A stretch of DNA of 40,405 nucleotides, taken from Phycisphaerae bacterium. Its GTDB lineage: Bacteria > Planctomycetota > Phycisphaerae > Sedimentisphaerales > SM23-30. Below, piece by piece: positions 22,397 through 31,486 of this stretch. Below the pieces are notes generated by a model, which was not told the DNA's origin, did no database searches, and was given only the letters and a program-made list of their open reading frames with translations. The stretch lies in NCBI GenBank assembly GCA_016342495.1, contig JAEIOG010000042.1, positions 1 to 40,405 of the forward strand, in the 5' to 3' direction. Position 1 is the first letter of the stretch; the number at the start of each line of letters is the position of its first letter. A program made the translations under genes and the position numbers.

Positions 22397-25147
22397 ATGC
22401 CTTTAGTCACATTCTATTTTGAGTTGCATCAGCCTTTCCGTCTTAATACAAATACCGAACTGTTCCTTTGGAAAGAAAAAGATAGCGAGGTATTCAATAA
22501 GGTAGCACATAAATGCTATATACCCGCAACACAAATGTTCACAAAGGCCATCAAAAACCATCCGAACTTCAAGGTTACTTTCAGCATGTCCGGCACATTC
22601 CTGGAACAAGCTGAGAAATATAACCCTCAGGTAATCGAAGAACTGCGAAAATTATATGAAGCCGGGCAAAAAAATAATCAGGTTGAGTTCCTGGAAGAAA
22701 CTTATTATCATTCATTAACGGCACTATTTGAAGATCCTAAAAAAACTGAATTTCGTAAACAGGTTTCCATGCATCGGCAAAAAATGCGGGAATTGTTTGG
22801 TTGCCGCCCTACCTCCTTTCGCAATACCGAATTGATGTATAATAATGAAATAGCCAACACCGTCGCTGATATGGGATATGAGGCAATTCTTTGCGAACAG
22901 CGTAACGATATGCTCGTCGATGCAAAAGGCAATGCGGTGTCACCTCATGCGGTATTTCATTGTGCCGGTGATACCAAAAAAGTAAAAAAAATCGTGGTTA
23001 TTCCAAGGCATCGTGACCTTAGTGATGATGTCGCGTTTCGATTCAGTGGCGGCGGATTAAGTGCTGACGATTATGCCAGAAGCCTGTCTAAAATTGATGG
23101 CGAAGTTATAATGCTTGGCTATGACTATGAACATATCGGAGAACATATCTGGCAGGATACCGGAATATTTGATTTTTGGGCAAAATTGCCTGAAGCATTG
23201 GAGAAATATCCTAATGTCGTACCTGCTAATCCAACTGAAATTGCAAAAAACTTCAAAGATGTCAAGTGCCCTATCGCTGACATTCATCCATTAAGCACTT
23301 CGTCCTGGGCCGATATTGAACGCAATACACACGGTTGGTTGGGCAATCAAACCCAATACACGCTCTTTAAAGAGCTTGAAGGAATGGAAGAAGATGTAAA
23401 AAAAGCCAATGTCTATTTCCAAAGACGTTGGCGATATCTGACAACTTCGGACCATTTATATTATCTACATGAAGGCACCGGTCCTGACCGTGGCGTGCAT
23501 GACTATTTCAGTCCCTATGGTTCACTTGCAACAGCTACCTATCTCTTAACTAGAAATCTAAGCCTGCTGGCTAATAATGTTAAAAGATTTAATGTCGTAA
23601 AAGATTCTAAGAAAACGCCTATTATTTTAATTTCACCTGAAACTGCCAAATTACCCAATCACGGAATGGGTAATTTAGCTAAATATGTTTCTGGAAAATC
23701 TGGTGGCATGGGCGATGTCGTATCAGCTATCTGCCAGGGGCTAACCGACCGAAACCTGCCTGTACATTTGATAACCTTAAACTTGCAGGAAAGATTCCAG
23801 AAAGAATCACGTATAACAAAAAAAGAATGGGTTGATGCTCGCTACAAACTAGATCCACAAAATATCCACCTTGTCACATCATCAGTATTTGAAAATTACC
23901 AACATGCCTATGAAGGCAACATTATCAATACCGCCGCTGAATTTCAACGGCAAATTATCAATAATTATATGCGTGAAATATTAGTAAAATACGATGGTCG
24001 CGGGATTATTCATAGTCATGACTGGATGGCTGGCGGATCGATAGCAGCTTATGCAAAGCTTAGGCAAATACCACTATTGCATACCATTCATAATACCCAT
24101 ACATGCCTTATCCCAGTAGAGGCGATGCAGGGCGTAAATCTGATAGCTATGTGGCATGATCTATATATCAGAAATGAACATGGCAAAGAATGCATTGACG
24201 CACAAGCCACAGCCATCAAAAGCGCTACGCGTATCAGCTATGTTGGCAAAACTTTCCTTAAAGAAATTGTCCAGAATCATTTCATGGACAGAAATATTAT
24301 TCCTGAATCAGTAAGAAACGAAACCAAAGTCAAACATTTCAATAAAGCTTCAGCGGTAATACCTAATGGCATATCGCCGGATGTTTACCCGGAAAATCAA
24401 ATTGCCAACACTTCCCTGGACAAACCTGGACTAGCTGTTCGCTACGGGCCAACCGATGATGTTATTGAAGCAAAAAGAACGAATCTATTGAAGTTCCAGC
24501 ATCAAATGGGTTTGAACAGCAATGCTGATGCGATATTGCTTTATTGGCCTTCGAGACTGGACCAGAATCAAAAAGGTGTTGAAATTCTGGAAGATATCGC
24601 AGGTAAATTTGTATATGAAAACCCCGATGTGCAAATAGCTATCGTTGGCAACCCTGTTGGCGATGACATGAGCCATAAAGAAATCCTGGGAAGAATCGCC
24701 TATGCTTCTGGGGGCCGAATTGCCTATCATCATTTTGACGAGGAATTAAGTAAATTAGGTTATGCAGCAGCTTCGGATGTATTTGGTGCTTCACTTTACG
24801 AGCCGTTTGGACAAATAGATGTTGTTGGTAATATCTATGGTGCAACGACAACCAATCGCAATACCGGAGGCTATCATGACAAAATTGAACCATTGGCATT
24901 GAAGGCATGGGGTGCACCAGAAGATTGTGGCAATGGCATATTATTTAATACCTATGACAGCGAAGGTTTATGGTGGGGGCTGTTTAATGCCGTAGAAAAC
25001 CATCGGTATTTCCGTAATAATCGAGCTGAATATCAAAAACAAGTTAAAAGAATTATGGCTCGGGCACGCGAAAAATGGTCGATGGAAAATATGATCGCAG
25101 GTTATCTGGATTTGTATGAAAAAATGATTGGTAAGGCTTTGATTTGA
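22397..25147 (+). CDS. GH57 glycosidase fused to glycogen synthase-like glycosyltransferase
   Basis: A 916-aa cytoplasmic protein (no signal) with two enzyme halves. Residues about 1-400 form a GH57 domain: start LVTFYFELHQPFRLN, probable nucleophile Glu145 in FRNTELMYNNEI, and probable acid Asp243 in GYDYEHIGEHIWQDTG. Residues about 410-910 are a GT-B glycosyltransferase like glycogen/starch synthase. They show KSGGMGDVVSAI, IIHSHDWMAGG, PSRLDQNQKGVEIL and the donor-site region ASLYEPFGQIDVVGNIYGAT. Combining an alpha-glucan hydrolase or branching fold with a synthase suggests glycogen making or remodelling in one polypeptide. The ATG at 22397 has AAGGAG 6 nt upstream; an earlier in-frame ATG lacks this. 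It is monocistronic. Confidence 0.88.
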   Translation: MPLVTFYFELHQPFRLNTNTELFLWKEKDSEVFNKVAHKCYIPATQMFTKAIKNHPNFKVTFSMSGTFLEQAEKYNPQVIEELRKLYEAGQKNNQVEFLEETYYHSLTALFEDPKKTEFRKQVSMHRQKMRELFGCRPTSFRNTELMYNNEIANTVADMGYEAILCEQRNDMLVDAKGNAVSPHAVFHCAGDTKKVKKIVVIPRHRDLSDDVAFRFSGGGLSADDYARSLSKIDGEVIMLGYDYEHIGEHIWQDTGIFDFWAKLPEALEKYPNVVPANPTEIAKNFKDVKCPIADIHPLSTSSWADIERNTHGWLGNQTQYTLFKELEGMEEDVKKANVYFQRRWRYLTTSDHLYYLHEGTGPDRGVHDYFSPYGSLATATYLLTRNLSLLANNVKRFNVVKDSKKTPIILISPETAKLPNHGMGNLAKYVSGKSGGMGDVVSAICQGLTDRNLPVHLITLNLQERFQKESRITKKEWVDARYKLDPQNIHLVTSSVFENYQHAYEGNIINTAAEFQRQIINNYMREILVKYDGRGIIHSHDWMAGGSIAAYAKLRQIPLLHTIHNTHTCLIPVEAMQGVNLIAMWHDLYIRNEHGKECIDAQATAIKSATRISYVGKTFLKEIVQNHFMDRNIIPESVRNETKVKHFNKASAVIPNGISPDVYPENQIANTSLDKPGLAVRYGPTDDVIEAKRTNLLKFQHQMGLNSNADAILLYWPSRLDQNQKGVEILEDIAGKFVYENPDVQIAIVGNPVGDDMSHKEILGRIAYASGGRIAYHHFDEELSKLGYAAASDVFGASLYEPFGQIDVVGNIYGATTTNRNTGGYHDKIEPLALKAWGAPEDCGNGILFNTYDSEGLWWGLFNAVENHRYFRNNRAEYQKQVKRIMARAREKWSMENMIAGYLDLYEKMIGKALI

Positions 25148-25173
25148 TTAACTGAATAGAATTGCGCAAAAAG

Positions 25174-25201
25174 AAACCCTGGCCAAAACCAGGGTTTTTT
25201 A
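25174..25201 (+). terminator. Terminator of the GH57 fusion gene
   Basis: AAACCCTGG pairs with CCAGGGTTT around the loop CCAAAA, with a T tail. In reverse it may also stop the minus-strand hydrogenase/signalling transcript, whose last stop codon is at 25211. Confidence 0.85.
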
Positions 25202-25210
25202 TTTCATTTA

Positions 25211-25579
25211 CTATCCCAGTAACTTTTTAACTTGAGCAACCAGAACATCTGGCTGAACAGGCTTATCAATAAAAGCATTTACTGGTAAAATATCATCAAC
25301 CTTGCCAAATTCCATATCAGTTACTTTACCAATACTGGAAAGCATAAGAATCGGTTTAGTAAAACCACTCCGACGGAGTTGTTGAGCCATGGCAATGCCA
25401 TCATCAGGCTGCTCCATCATAACATCTAACAGTAGCAAATCAGGTTCCTGTTTGGCAATAGCATCTAAGCCCTCCTGACGACTGTAACCAACCGCAACTT
25501 CGTAGCCCTGTTTTTCAAGCACCATTCTGGTTGCTTCGATGACATCGGGGTCATCATCCACTAAAAGAATTCTGGTCAT
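25211..25579 (-). CDS. Stand-alone receiver (response regulator), last of the hyd signalling set
   Basis: A single receiver domain of 122 aa with no output domain. The acidic pocket is VDDDP (Asp8-Asp10), the phosphoacceptor Asp52 lies in LLLLDVMME, and the conserved Ser/Thr and Lys positions are MLSS and IDKP. It resembles the other small receiver in this cluster (27172-27567), including an acidic DDG after the phosphorylation site. The second of two adjacent ATGs is favoured because AGGAGA then lies 5 nt upstream. It follows the receiver/kinase gene after 262 nt, so it may be transcribed with the hydrogenase genes or separately. Confidence 0.88.
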   Translation of the reverse strand: MTRILLVDDDPDVIEATRMVLEKQGYEVAVGYSRQEGLDAIAKQEPDLLLLDVMMEQPDDGIAMAQQLRRSGFTKPILMLSSIGKVTDMEFGKVDDILPVNAFIDKPVQPDVLVAQVKKLLG

Positions 25580-25841
25580 CATGCTCTCCTATGATAAAAT
25601 ATATAATTTTGGCATTCTCTCGCTTAGCGGTAACTTCCAACATAGCGACAAATCACCAACCATCTACATAAAAAAAGGCTTTGCCATCTTATTTAGAACA
25701 AATTGCCTCAAAAACCAATCTTATAGATCACATTTTTACCATTTGTAACGATGAAAATCAACAACTTTTCCTGAGATGTTAAAAAAATAACAAACAGATT
25801 GAATGGTTTTCCAAATATTACCCGCAATAAGGTAGGCCCAC

Positions 25842-27011
25842 TTATTGTTCCGTAGGTTTATGCTCAGCTTCCTGTGGCTCCTGAACATCACTGGTGTGCC
25901 TTAAAGTAATAGTAAATGTTGTGCCTACATCAGGCTGAGATTTAACATTTACCTCACCATTGTAAAGGTAAGCCAGTTTTTTGATGATAGACAGGCCCAA
26001 ACCCGAACCCAGTATATCACGAGTTTTGGTGTTGCGAATGCGGACGAAATCACCAAAGAGCCGGGATGCTTCATCTTCGGTCATACCTATGCCCGAATCC
26101 GCGACAGAAATAACGACTTTGTCGTCAGTTGGCGTGATATTGACATCGACGCTACCATTGTCTCGATTGTATTTAACGGCATTAGAAATAAGATTATTAA
26201 AGATAATCTCGATTTCACTGCGGTCAGCTAAAAACTTGATCGGCTCGGTATTATGCAGATTAACAGTGATGCCCCGCTCTTGAGCCGATGGCAAAACCGT
26301 TTCATAAGCCATCTGGGCCATCTCGCTAAGGTCAACTTCAGTAAGTTCGCGAGCCTTCTTGCCTGACTCAATATGGGTAAGATCCAGCAAATCACTGATG
26401 AGTTTGCGCATACCATCGGAACGAATTATTACACGGTCTAAAATTTTATTATACTGAGTTGGGTCCTTAGTTAAATCAAGGTCCTGCAGGATTTGTAAAT
26501 AACCCTGAATAGCAGCTAATGGAGCTTTAAGTTCATGAGCAACAACTCGAATAAACTGGAATCGAACCTGCTTTTTTTCCTGGGCTAATTTTTTTGCCTG
26601 GCGTTCAATGACAAGGTTTTCGACTGCTTTTTCAACCTGAGCTCGTAGCTCTGCAGGGGTAAAAGGCTTAGCAAGGAAATCATAAGCACCACGTTTGATA
26701 GCAACAACAGCGGTATCAATAGAGGCATATGCGGTAATCATAACGATGCGCATATTTTCTTTGTGAGGTGCTATTTTTTCCAGCAAATCAAGGCCTGTCA
26801 TACCAGGGAGCTTATAATCAAGTAGTAAAATGTCAGGGGGATGATTATTAATCATTTCCAGTGCCTGTTCAGCTGATTCAGCACCGTCAACAACAATAGC
26901 CACATCAACATCAACATCGGCAACATGAGTTTTGAAATTCTTCAAGGCGCGTTGAGCACCAAGTCGCATTCCCATTTCATCATCAACTATTAATACTCTG
27001 ATTTCTTCCAT
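25842..27011 (-). CDS. Receiver-histidine kinase, soluble
   Basis: A 389-aa protein with the receiver first (Asp10, Asp11, phosphoacceptor Asp65 in LLLLDYKLPG, then MITAYAS and AKPF). A coiled linker follows, then a HisKA domain (VVAHELKAPLAAIQGYL) and an ATPase with NNLISNAVKYN, DSGIGM and GSGLGLSII. There is no membrane segment and no DNA-binding domain. It can receive phosphate and also act as a kinase, so it may be an intermediate in a relay. I start it at ATG 27011, where the receiver fold begins; 40 in-frame codons upstream look non-conserved, and neither start has a clear ribosome site. Confidence 0.85.
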   Translation of the reverse strand: MEEIRVLIVDDEMGMRLGAQRALKNFKTHVADVDVDVAIVVDGAESAEQALEMINNHPPDILLLDYKLPGMTGLDLLEKIAPHKENMRIVMITAYASIDTAVVAIKRGAYDFLAKPFTPAELRAQVEKAVENLVIERQAKKLAQEKKQVRFQFIRVVAHELKAPLAAIQGYLQILQDLDLTKDPTQYNKILDRVIIRSDGMRKLISDLLDLTHIESGKKARELTEVDLSEMAQMAYETVLPSAQERGITVNLHNTEPIKFLADRSEIEIIFNNLISNAVKYNRDNGSVDVNITPTDDKVVISVADSGIGMTEDEASRLFGDFVRIRNTKTRDILGSGLGLSIIKKLAYLYNGEVNVKSQPDVGTTFTITLRHTSDVQEPQEAEHKPTEQ

Positions 27012-27171
27012 AGAAGCAAAGCCTGTAAAATTTAAGTTAAAAACTAATATCGCCTCGCGGAGATGCAGGGCATAAAAATGAAAAGTTGATGTCCCTGAAC
27101 ATTTTACGATGACCTGCTCTTGACAGGCCATTATAATGTCGCAATATTTTCAACTTTTCACTTAACAGAAA

Positions 27172-27567
27172 TTAATCTTTCAACAAGTGCTTGACTTCGC
27201 GTTTAAGCTGTTCAAAACGAACAGGTTTGGTCAGCATCTTGTCGGCCTTGATCCATGAACGTTCTTCATCAGTAGAAGCACCAAATTCCAGACCTGTTTC
27301 GCTAGCAACAGCTGTCACAAGCATAACAGGGATAGAAGGATCTTTCTTTTTGATTTTGTAGCATAGTTTGAAACCGCCATCAGCATCTTCGAGCATCAGG
27401 TCAACAATAGCCATGTCAAAATCATTATTATTAAGAGTTTCAATACCTTCCTTTATGGATGAAGCAGTAATAACATTATAGCCAGCCGCTTCCAGCTGCA
27501 TTTGTTCCTGAGTCAAAAAGTCGATATCATCATCAATCAATAAAATAGTTTTCTTTGATTCTGTCAT
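27172..27567 (-). CDS. Stand-alone receiver after the hydrogenase-like kinase
   Basis: A 131-aa receiver-only protein. It has IDDD (Asp12-Asp14), phosphoacceptor Asp56 in MAIVDLMLED, VTAVAS and the Lys of LTKPV. After the Asp56 motif comes ADGGFKLCYKIKKKDPS, and a longer loop DEERSWIKADK precedes the Lys. It lies 104 nt downstream of the kinase gene on the same strand, which makes it the most likely direct phosphate acceptor of that kinase. It has no output domain, so it must act by protein contact or pass phosphate on. Confidence 0.88.
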   Translation of the reverse strand: MTESKKTILLIDDDIDFLTQEQMQLEAAGYNVITASSIKEGIETLNNNDFDMAIVDLMLEDADGGFKLCYKIKKKDPSIPVMLVTAVASETGLEFGASTDEERSWIKADKMLTKPVRFEQLKREVKHLLKD

Positions 27568-27671
27568 TTTTTCATTTCTCTATATTAAGGTTATAATTAT
27601 TTTTATTATCTCTTGGAATGAATGCCTGATATATTATTCAAAACGAGCCTTCTTGAGAGATTTACTTATAT

Positions 27672-29681
27672 TTACGAAGCCTGCTGTTTTTTCCGTGGCA
27701 GGATAACGGTAAAAGTCGTTCCAGTTGGGCCTTTTCCCGGGTCATCGTTTGACTGGACCTGGATATTTCCATGATGCATTTTAACAATACCATAAGTTAC
27801 CGCCAGGCCCAGGCCGGTACCCTCTCCAATTTGCTTGGTAGTAAAAAATGGTTCGAACAATTTTGAGATATTTTCTTTTGCAATACCTGTGCCGGTATCC
27901 GAAACCATAACTTTAATATTATGCTGGTCGCCAGAGCTGTTAATTGTCAAAGTTCCTCCATCAGTCATGGCGTGCTGGGCATTATTAACCAGATTGGTAA
28001 AAACCTGAATAATCTGATCAGAATCAATTTCAGCTGATTTATTATCCATATTATGTTCAACGACAACATTAACATTTGACTGGTTGCAATGCAATTCAAC
28101 GACACTATCAAGCAAATCAGTAATATCGGCATTGCTGAAAACAACTTTGTTCTGTCTGGCAAAATGAAGTAAACCGCCAACAATTTTTTTGCATCGGTCC
28201 GCTTGTTCGGCAATCATTTTTACATCTTCAAGAGTCTCAACTGGCATATTCTGCTGATCCAGCAATAAATGCGAATACATCAAAACCACGCCCAACGGGT
28301 TATTAACTTCATGGGCGATGCCAGCAGCTAACTGCCCCATCGAAGCAAGCTTTTCTGAATGCATCAAAGCTTCCTGGGTGTCAGCTAACTGTTCATTTGA
28401 TAAATGAAGCTTCTTAACAGTGAGCTTCAAGGTTTCAATAATATTTGGCAGACACATTTCAGTTTCGGCCAAACCCTTAAATATTGCAACAGCATGCTCC
28501 TGGCAGGTGTCATAGCCACAAGCACCACAGTTAAGCTCATCCGCGGTAGATTTTTTACCCATCCTTGCTAAAATCTGGGCCAGTTCTTCCTTAAAAGGAA
28601 CCGCGAGTCTCTGGTCATTAGCCGTAAACTTACGATATAAATCAACATCTTTGAGCTCTTCGAACATCTGCAAATCCGCATCAGTCAGGGGGACCTCTCT
28701 CTGCTTTTTAACATATTTACTTATATCGCTGCGACGGGTAAACAAGGAGTTTCTGGTGCTCATCCCTGCCCCCATAATACAGCCATTACATGCTAAAATC
28801 TCAAGAAAACGGGCATCCATTGATCCCATTTCAAATTCACGTATTGCTTCAATAAAACGAGTACGCCCATCAGTATTAACTACATCGCCAAGAATAAGGT
28901 CTTCATGCAAATTCGCAGCCTGCAGCAAGCCCCTGCTCAGCGGAAACAGCCCGCCTAACGATGGTTTTGGAGGGTCAAATTCACAATGTGATACGTCTTC
29001 AGGTTTCAGATCATGAGCAATAAACATCTCACGCAATTCCGCAAATGTAATTGACACCGATACTTCTTGCTCAAGATTAGCACTGGATGCTTCACATTTT
29101 TTAGCAATACAAGGGCCAATAAATACAATTTTCAAATCATCATCATATAATCTGTGCAACACACGAGCCATTGCAATCATCGGAGAAACTATCGGAGCTA
29201 GATATTCTAATGCCTCAGGATGATATTTCTCAACAAAACTAATAATAGCCGGACAAGGTGTAGAAATAAATCTTTTTGAAGTATCAGCTTCAAGAAGTTT
29301 ACGATATTCAGCAGCAACAAGATCCGCTCCAAAGGCAACTTCGGTAACTAAGTCAAATCCCAAAGCACGAATCATCCCTACGATTTTGCCATAATCTAGC
29401 TCACTAAACTCTGCTGGAAACGATGGAGCAATGCAAGCAGCAACCCGGGAGCCAGATTTCAGTAAATCTTCAACCTGGCCAATTGTGCTGACAGCATACT
29501 TGGCATGTTGACTGCAAACTCGCACACAATTGCCACAACTGATACATCTTTCAGGGATAATCTCAGCCTGTCCGTCAACTATACGAATAGCCTTGGCCGG
29601 ACAATCACGCACGCATGAATAACACATACGACAATCGTCAATGCGAGTTTCTATAAAAGATTTATGTGGTGGCAAAATCAT
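27672..29681 (-). CDS. Hydrogenase-like iron-sulfur sensor histidine kinase (HydS type)
   Basis: A 669-aa soluble sensor kinase. In order: two [4Fe-4S] ferredoxin motifs (C17-x2-C20-x2-C23-x3-C27, and CISCGNCVRVC); an [FeFe]-hydrogenase large-subunit domain (about 80-340) with altered cluster motifs TPCPAII (Cys143), GPCIAKKCE (Cys191) and ACNGCIMGAG (Cys298, Cys301); an Fe-S/Fes motif NCGACGYDTCQEHA; and a kinase core with H457 in GIAHEVNNPLG, NLVNNAQHA and GTGLGLAV. The Cys that relays protons in active hydrogenases is Pro142. The domain thus probably senses H2 or redox state instead of turning over. GGAG is 7 nt before its ATG. It follows hydA by 66 nt, so it probably controls or monitors the hydrogenase. 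Confidence 0.88.
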   Translation of the reverse strand: MILPPHKSFIETRIDDCRMCYSCVRDCPAKAIRIVDGQAEIIPERCISCGNCVRVCSQHAKYAVSTIGQVEDLLKSGSRVAACIAPSFPAEFSELDYGKIVGMIRALGFDLVTEVAFGADLVAAEYRKLLEADTSKRFISTPCPAIISFVEKYHPEALEYLAPIVSPMIAMARVLHRLYDDDLKIVFIGPCIAKKCEASSANLEQEVSVSITFAELREMFIAHDLKPEDVSHCEFDPPKPSLGGLFPLSRGLLQAANLHEDLILGDVVNTDGRTRFIEAIREFEMGSMDARFLEILACNGCIMGAGMSTRNSLFTRRSDISKYVKKQREVPLTDADLQMFEELKDVDLYRKFTANDQRLAVPFKEELAQILARMGKKSTADELNCGACGYDTCQEHAVAIFKGLAETEMCLPNIIETLKLTVKKLHLSNEQLADTQEALMHSEKLASMGQLAAGIAHEVNNPLGVVLMYSHLLLDQQNMPVETLEDVKMIAEQADRCKKIVGGLLHFARQNKVVFSNADITDLLDSVVELHCNQSNVNVVVEHNMDNKSAEIDSDQIIQVFTNLVNNAQHAMTDGGTLTINSSGDQHNIKVMVSDTGTGIAKENISKLFEPFFTTKQIGEGTGLGLAVTYGIVKMHHGNIQVQSNDDPGKGPTGTTFTVILPRKKQQAS

Positions 29682-29708
29682 ATATTTGCTCCAATCTTAA
29701 ATTTAAAG

Positions 29709-29734
29709 TTCCCCCCGGTATTACGCCGGAGGAA
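29709..29734 (-). repeat. Intercistronic hairpin between hydA and the sensor kinase
   Basis: TTCC-(CC)-CCGG pairs with CCGG-(A)-GGAA around TATTACG. No T tract follows on the minus strand, so it may modulate RNA processing or stability more than end transcription. Confidence 0.35.
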
Positions 29735-29747
29735 ACCGCAATTTTAT

Positions 29748-31472
29748 CTATTTAATGCTATCACGTTTTTCATATTCAGTATGAAGTAAGTGATGGCTCT
29801 TTTCGCCCAGAGGTTTCTTGAGATATTCTTCGTAAATACGAGTAATCTCCGGGTTAAGATGAGAGCACTGCAAAGATTCATCTCGATCAATTTTATACAG
29901 GGCCATCATGCGTTCTTTAACAGCTTCGATATCAGTACCAAGAGGCTGACCGCCACCATTGATACAACCACCCGGACAGGACATCACTTCGATAAAGTGT
30001 AAATCTTTTTCACCTTTTTTGATAGCTTGCAAGATTTTATGAGCATTGCCCAGACCAGAAACTGCTGCCACATTAAGAGTTAAATCACCAATTTTGACTG
30101 AAGTTTCTTTGATCCCGTCAAAACCACGAATTTCTTTAACCTTGATATCAGTCATTTCCTTACCTGTGACAAGGAAATGGGCGCTGCGAATAGCAGCTTC
30201 CATAACGCCACCGGAAGCACCAAAAAGCTTTCCAGCTGAACTGCGTTGTCCAAATGGGTTATCAGCTGCATCAGGTTCTAAGGCATTAATATCCAAATGA
30301 TACAGTTTGATAAGTCTTGCCAGTTCACGAGTAGTGAGAACTGCATCAACATCAGGAAAACCTTCAATATCTTCCATTTCAGGTCTTTGTGCTTCAAACT
30401 TTTTAGCGGTACAAGGCATCAAAGATACACTAAAGATATTTTTGGGGTCAAGCTCTTTCTTTTCAGCGAAAAAGCTCTTGATAACCGCACCCATCATTTG
30501 CTGAGGGCTCTTACAAGAAGAGACGTTTGGTAAAAATTCTGGATAGAACTGTTCGACAAACTTAACCCAGCCTGGGCTGCAGCTTGTCATCATTGGCAAT
30601 ACCCCGCCGTTTGTGAGGCGGTGAACCAATTCTGAGCCCTCTTCCATAATGGTAAGGTCGGCAGAAAAACTGGTATCGAACACAAAATCAAAACCTAATG
30701 CCCGCAAAGCAGCTGTCATAACACCACAGAAATCCTGTCCTGGTTTCATGCCGAATTCTTCTGCAACAGTAACTGAAACAGATGGCGCATGTTGAACCAC
30801 AACAGTTTTATTTGGATCATTAAGGGCGTCGATAACAGATTTAAGATGAGATTGTTCACGCAAAGCACCAGTGGGACAAACCATGATACATTGACCACAG
30901 TTGATACAGCTGGAGACATTAAGTCCTTCATTAAATGCAGTGCCAACTATAGCCTGGCTGCCCCGATTGATGAAATCCAGGGCACTTACGCCTTGAGTCT
31001 CTTCACAAACACGAACACAACGACCACAAAGGATACATTTGTCAGGATCACGAACAATAGACATACTGGAAGTATCTACATTTTTGAAAATACGTCCGCC
31101 AGAATAACGTCTTTCACGCACGCCATGTTCTTCGGCAAGAGTCTGCAATTCACAATTACCATTACGCACACAATACAAACAATCATCAGGATGGTCGGCA
31201 AGAAGAAGCTCAATAATTGTTTTACGAGCTCTGACTACCTTAGGTGAATGTGTCTGGATTTTCATACCAGGTTCAACCGGATAAGCACAGCTGGGAATCA
31301 GGCCCGGACGGCCTTCAACTTCAACTACACAAATACGGCAAGCGCCTGTTGGCGCAAAATCTTCCATATGGCAAAGAGTAGGAACTATGATACCAGCTCG
31401 TTTAAGAGCAGTCAAAATAGTTTCGCCTTCCTTAGCTTCAATGGTTCTTTTGTTTACTTCTATATTAATCAC
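29748..31472 (-). CDS. hydA: Bifurcating [FeFe] hydrogenase catalytic subunit
   Basis: The subunit makes or oxidises H2 at the H-cluster in the trimeric HydABC/Hnd-type enzyme that couples NADH and ferredoxin. It has 574 aa. The order is a [2Fe-2S] domain (CHMEDFAPTGACRIC), a His-Cys [4Fe-4S] motif (HPDDCLYCVRNGNC), two ferredoxin clusters (CILCGRCVRVC, CINCGQCIMVC) and the H domain. H motifs: L1 TSCSPGW (Cys298, Ser299), L2 MPCTAKKFE (Cys354) and L3 SCPGGCINGGG (Cys499, Cys503). L1 is usually TSCCP; here the second Cys, a cluster ligand in the CpI enzyme, is Ser, while an extra Cys320 follows in SSCKSPQ. The start is GTG with AGAGG 6 nt upstream, 14 nt after hydB. Confidence 0.95.
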   Translation of the reverse strand: MINIEVNKRTIEAKEGETILTALKRAGIIVPTLCHMEDFAPTGACRICVVEVEGRPGLIPSCAYPVEPGMKIQTHSPKVVRARKTIIELLLADHPDDCLYCVRNGNCELQTLAEEHGVRERRYSGGRIFKNVDTSSMSIVRDPDKCILCGRCVRVCEETQGVSALDFINRGSQAIVGTAFNEGLNVSSCINCGQCIMVCPTGALREQSHLKSVIDALNDPNKTVVVQHAPSVSVTVAEEFGMKPGQDFCGVMTAALRALGFDFVFDTSFSADLTIMEEGSELVHRLTNGGVLPMMTSCSPGWVKFVEQFYPEFLPNVSSCKSPQQMMGAVIKSFFAEKKELDPKNIFSVSLMPCTAKKFEAQRPEMEDIEGFPDVDAVLTTRELARLIKLYHLDINALEPDAADNPFGQRSSAGKLFGASGGVMEAAIRSAHFLVTGKEMTDIKVKEIRGFDGIKETSVKIGDLTLNVAAVSGLGNAHKILQAIKKGEKDLHFIEVMSCPGGCINGGGQPLGTDIEAVKERMMALYKIDRDESLQCSHLNPEITRIYEEYLKKPLGEKSHHLLHTEYEKRDSIK

Positions 31473-31486
31473 GTCAAGCCTCTTTC

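Noticed and set aside
27012-27131. 40-codon N-terminal extension of the receiver-kinase
   Set aside because: It precedes the natural beginning of the receiver fold, looks unlike a domain and has no ribosome site.
30789-31247. 152-codon plus-strand open frame inside hydA
   Set aside because: Shadow of the hydA ferredoxin domains; Thr/Ile-rich and without motifs.
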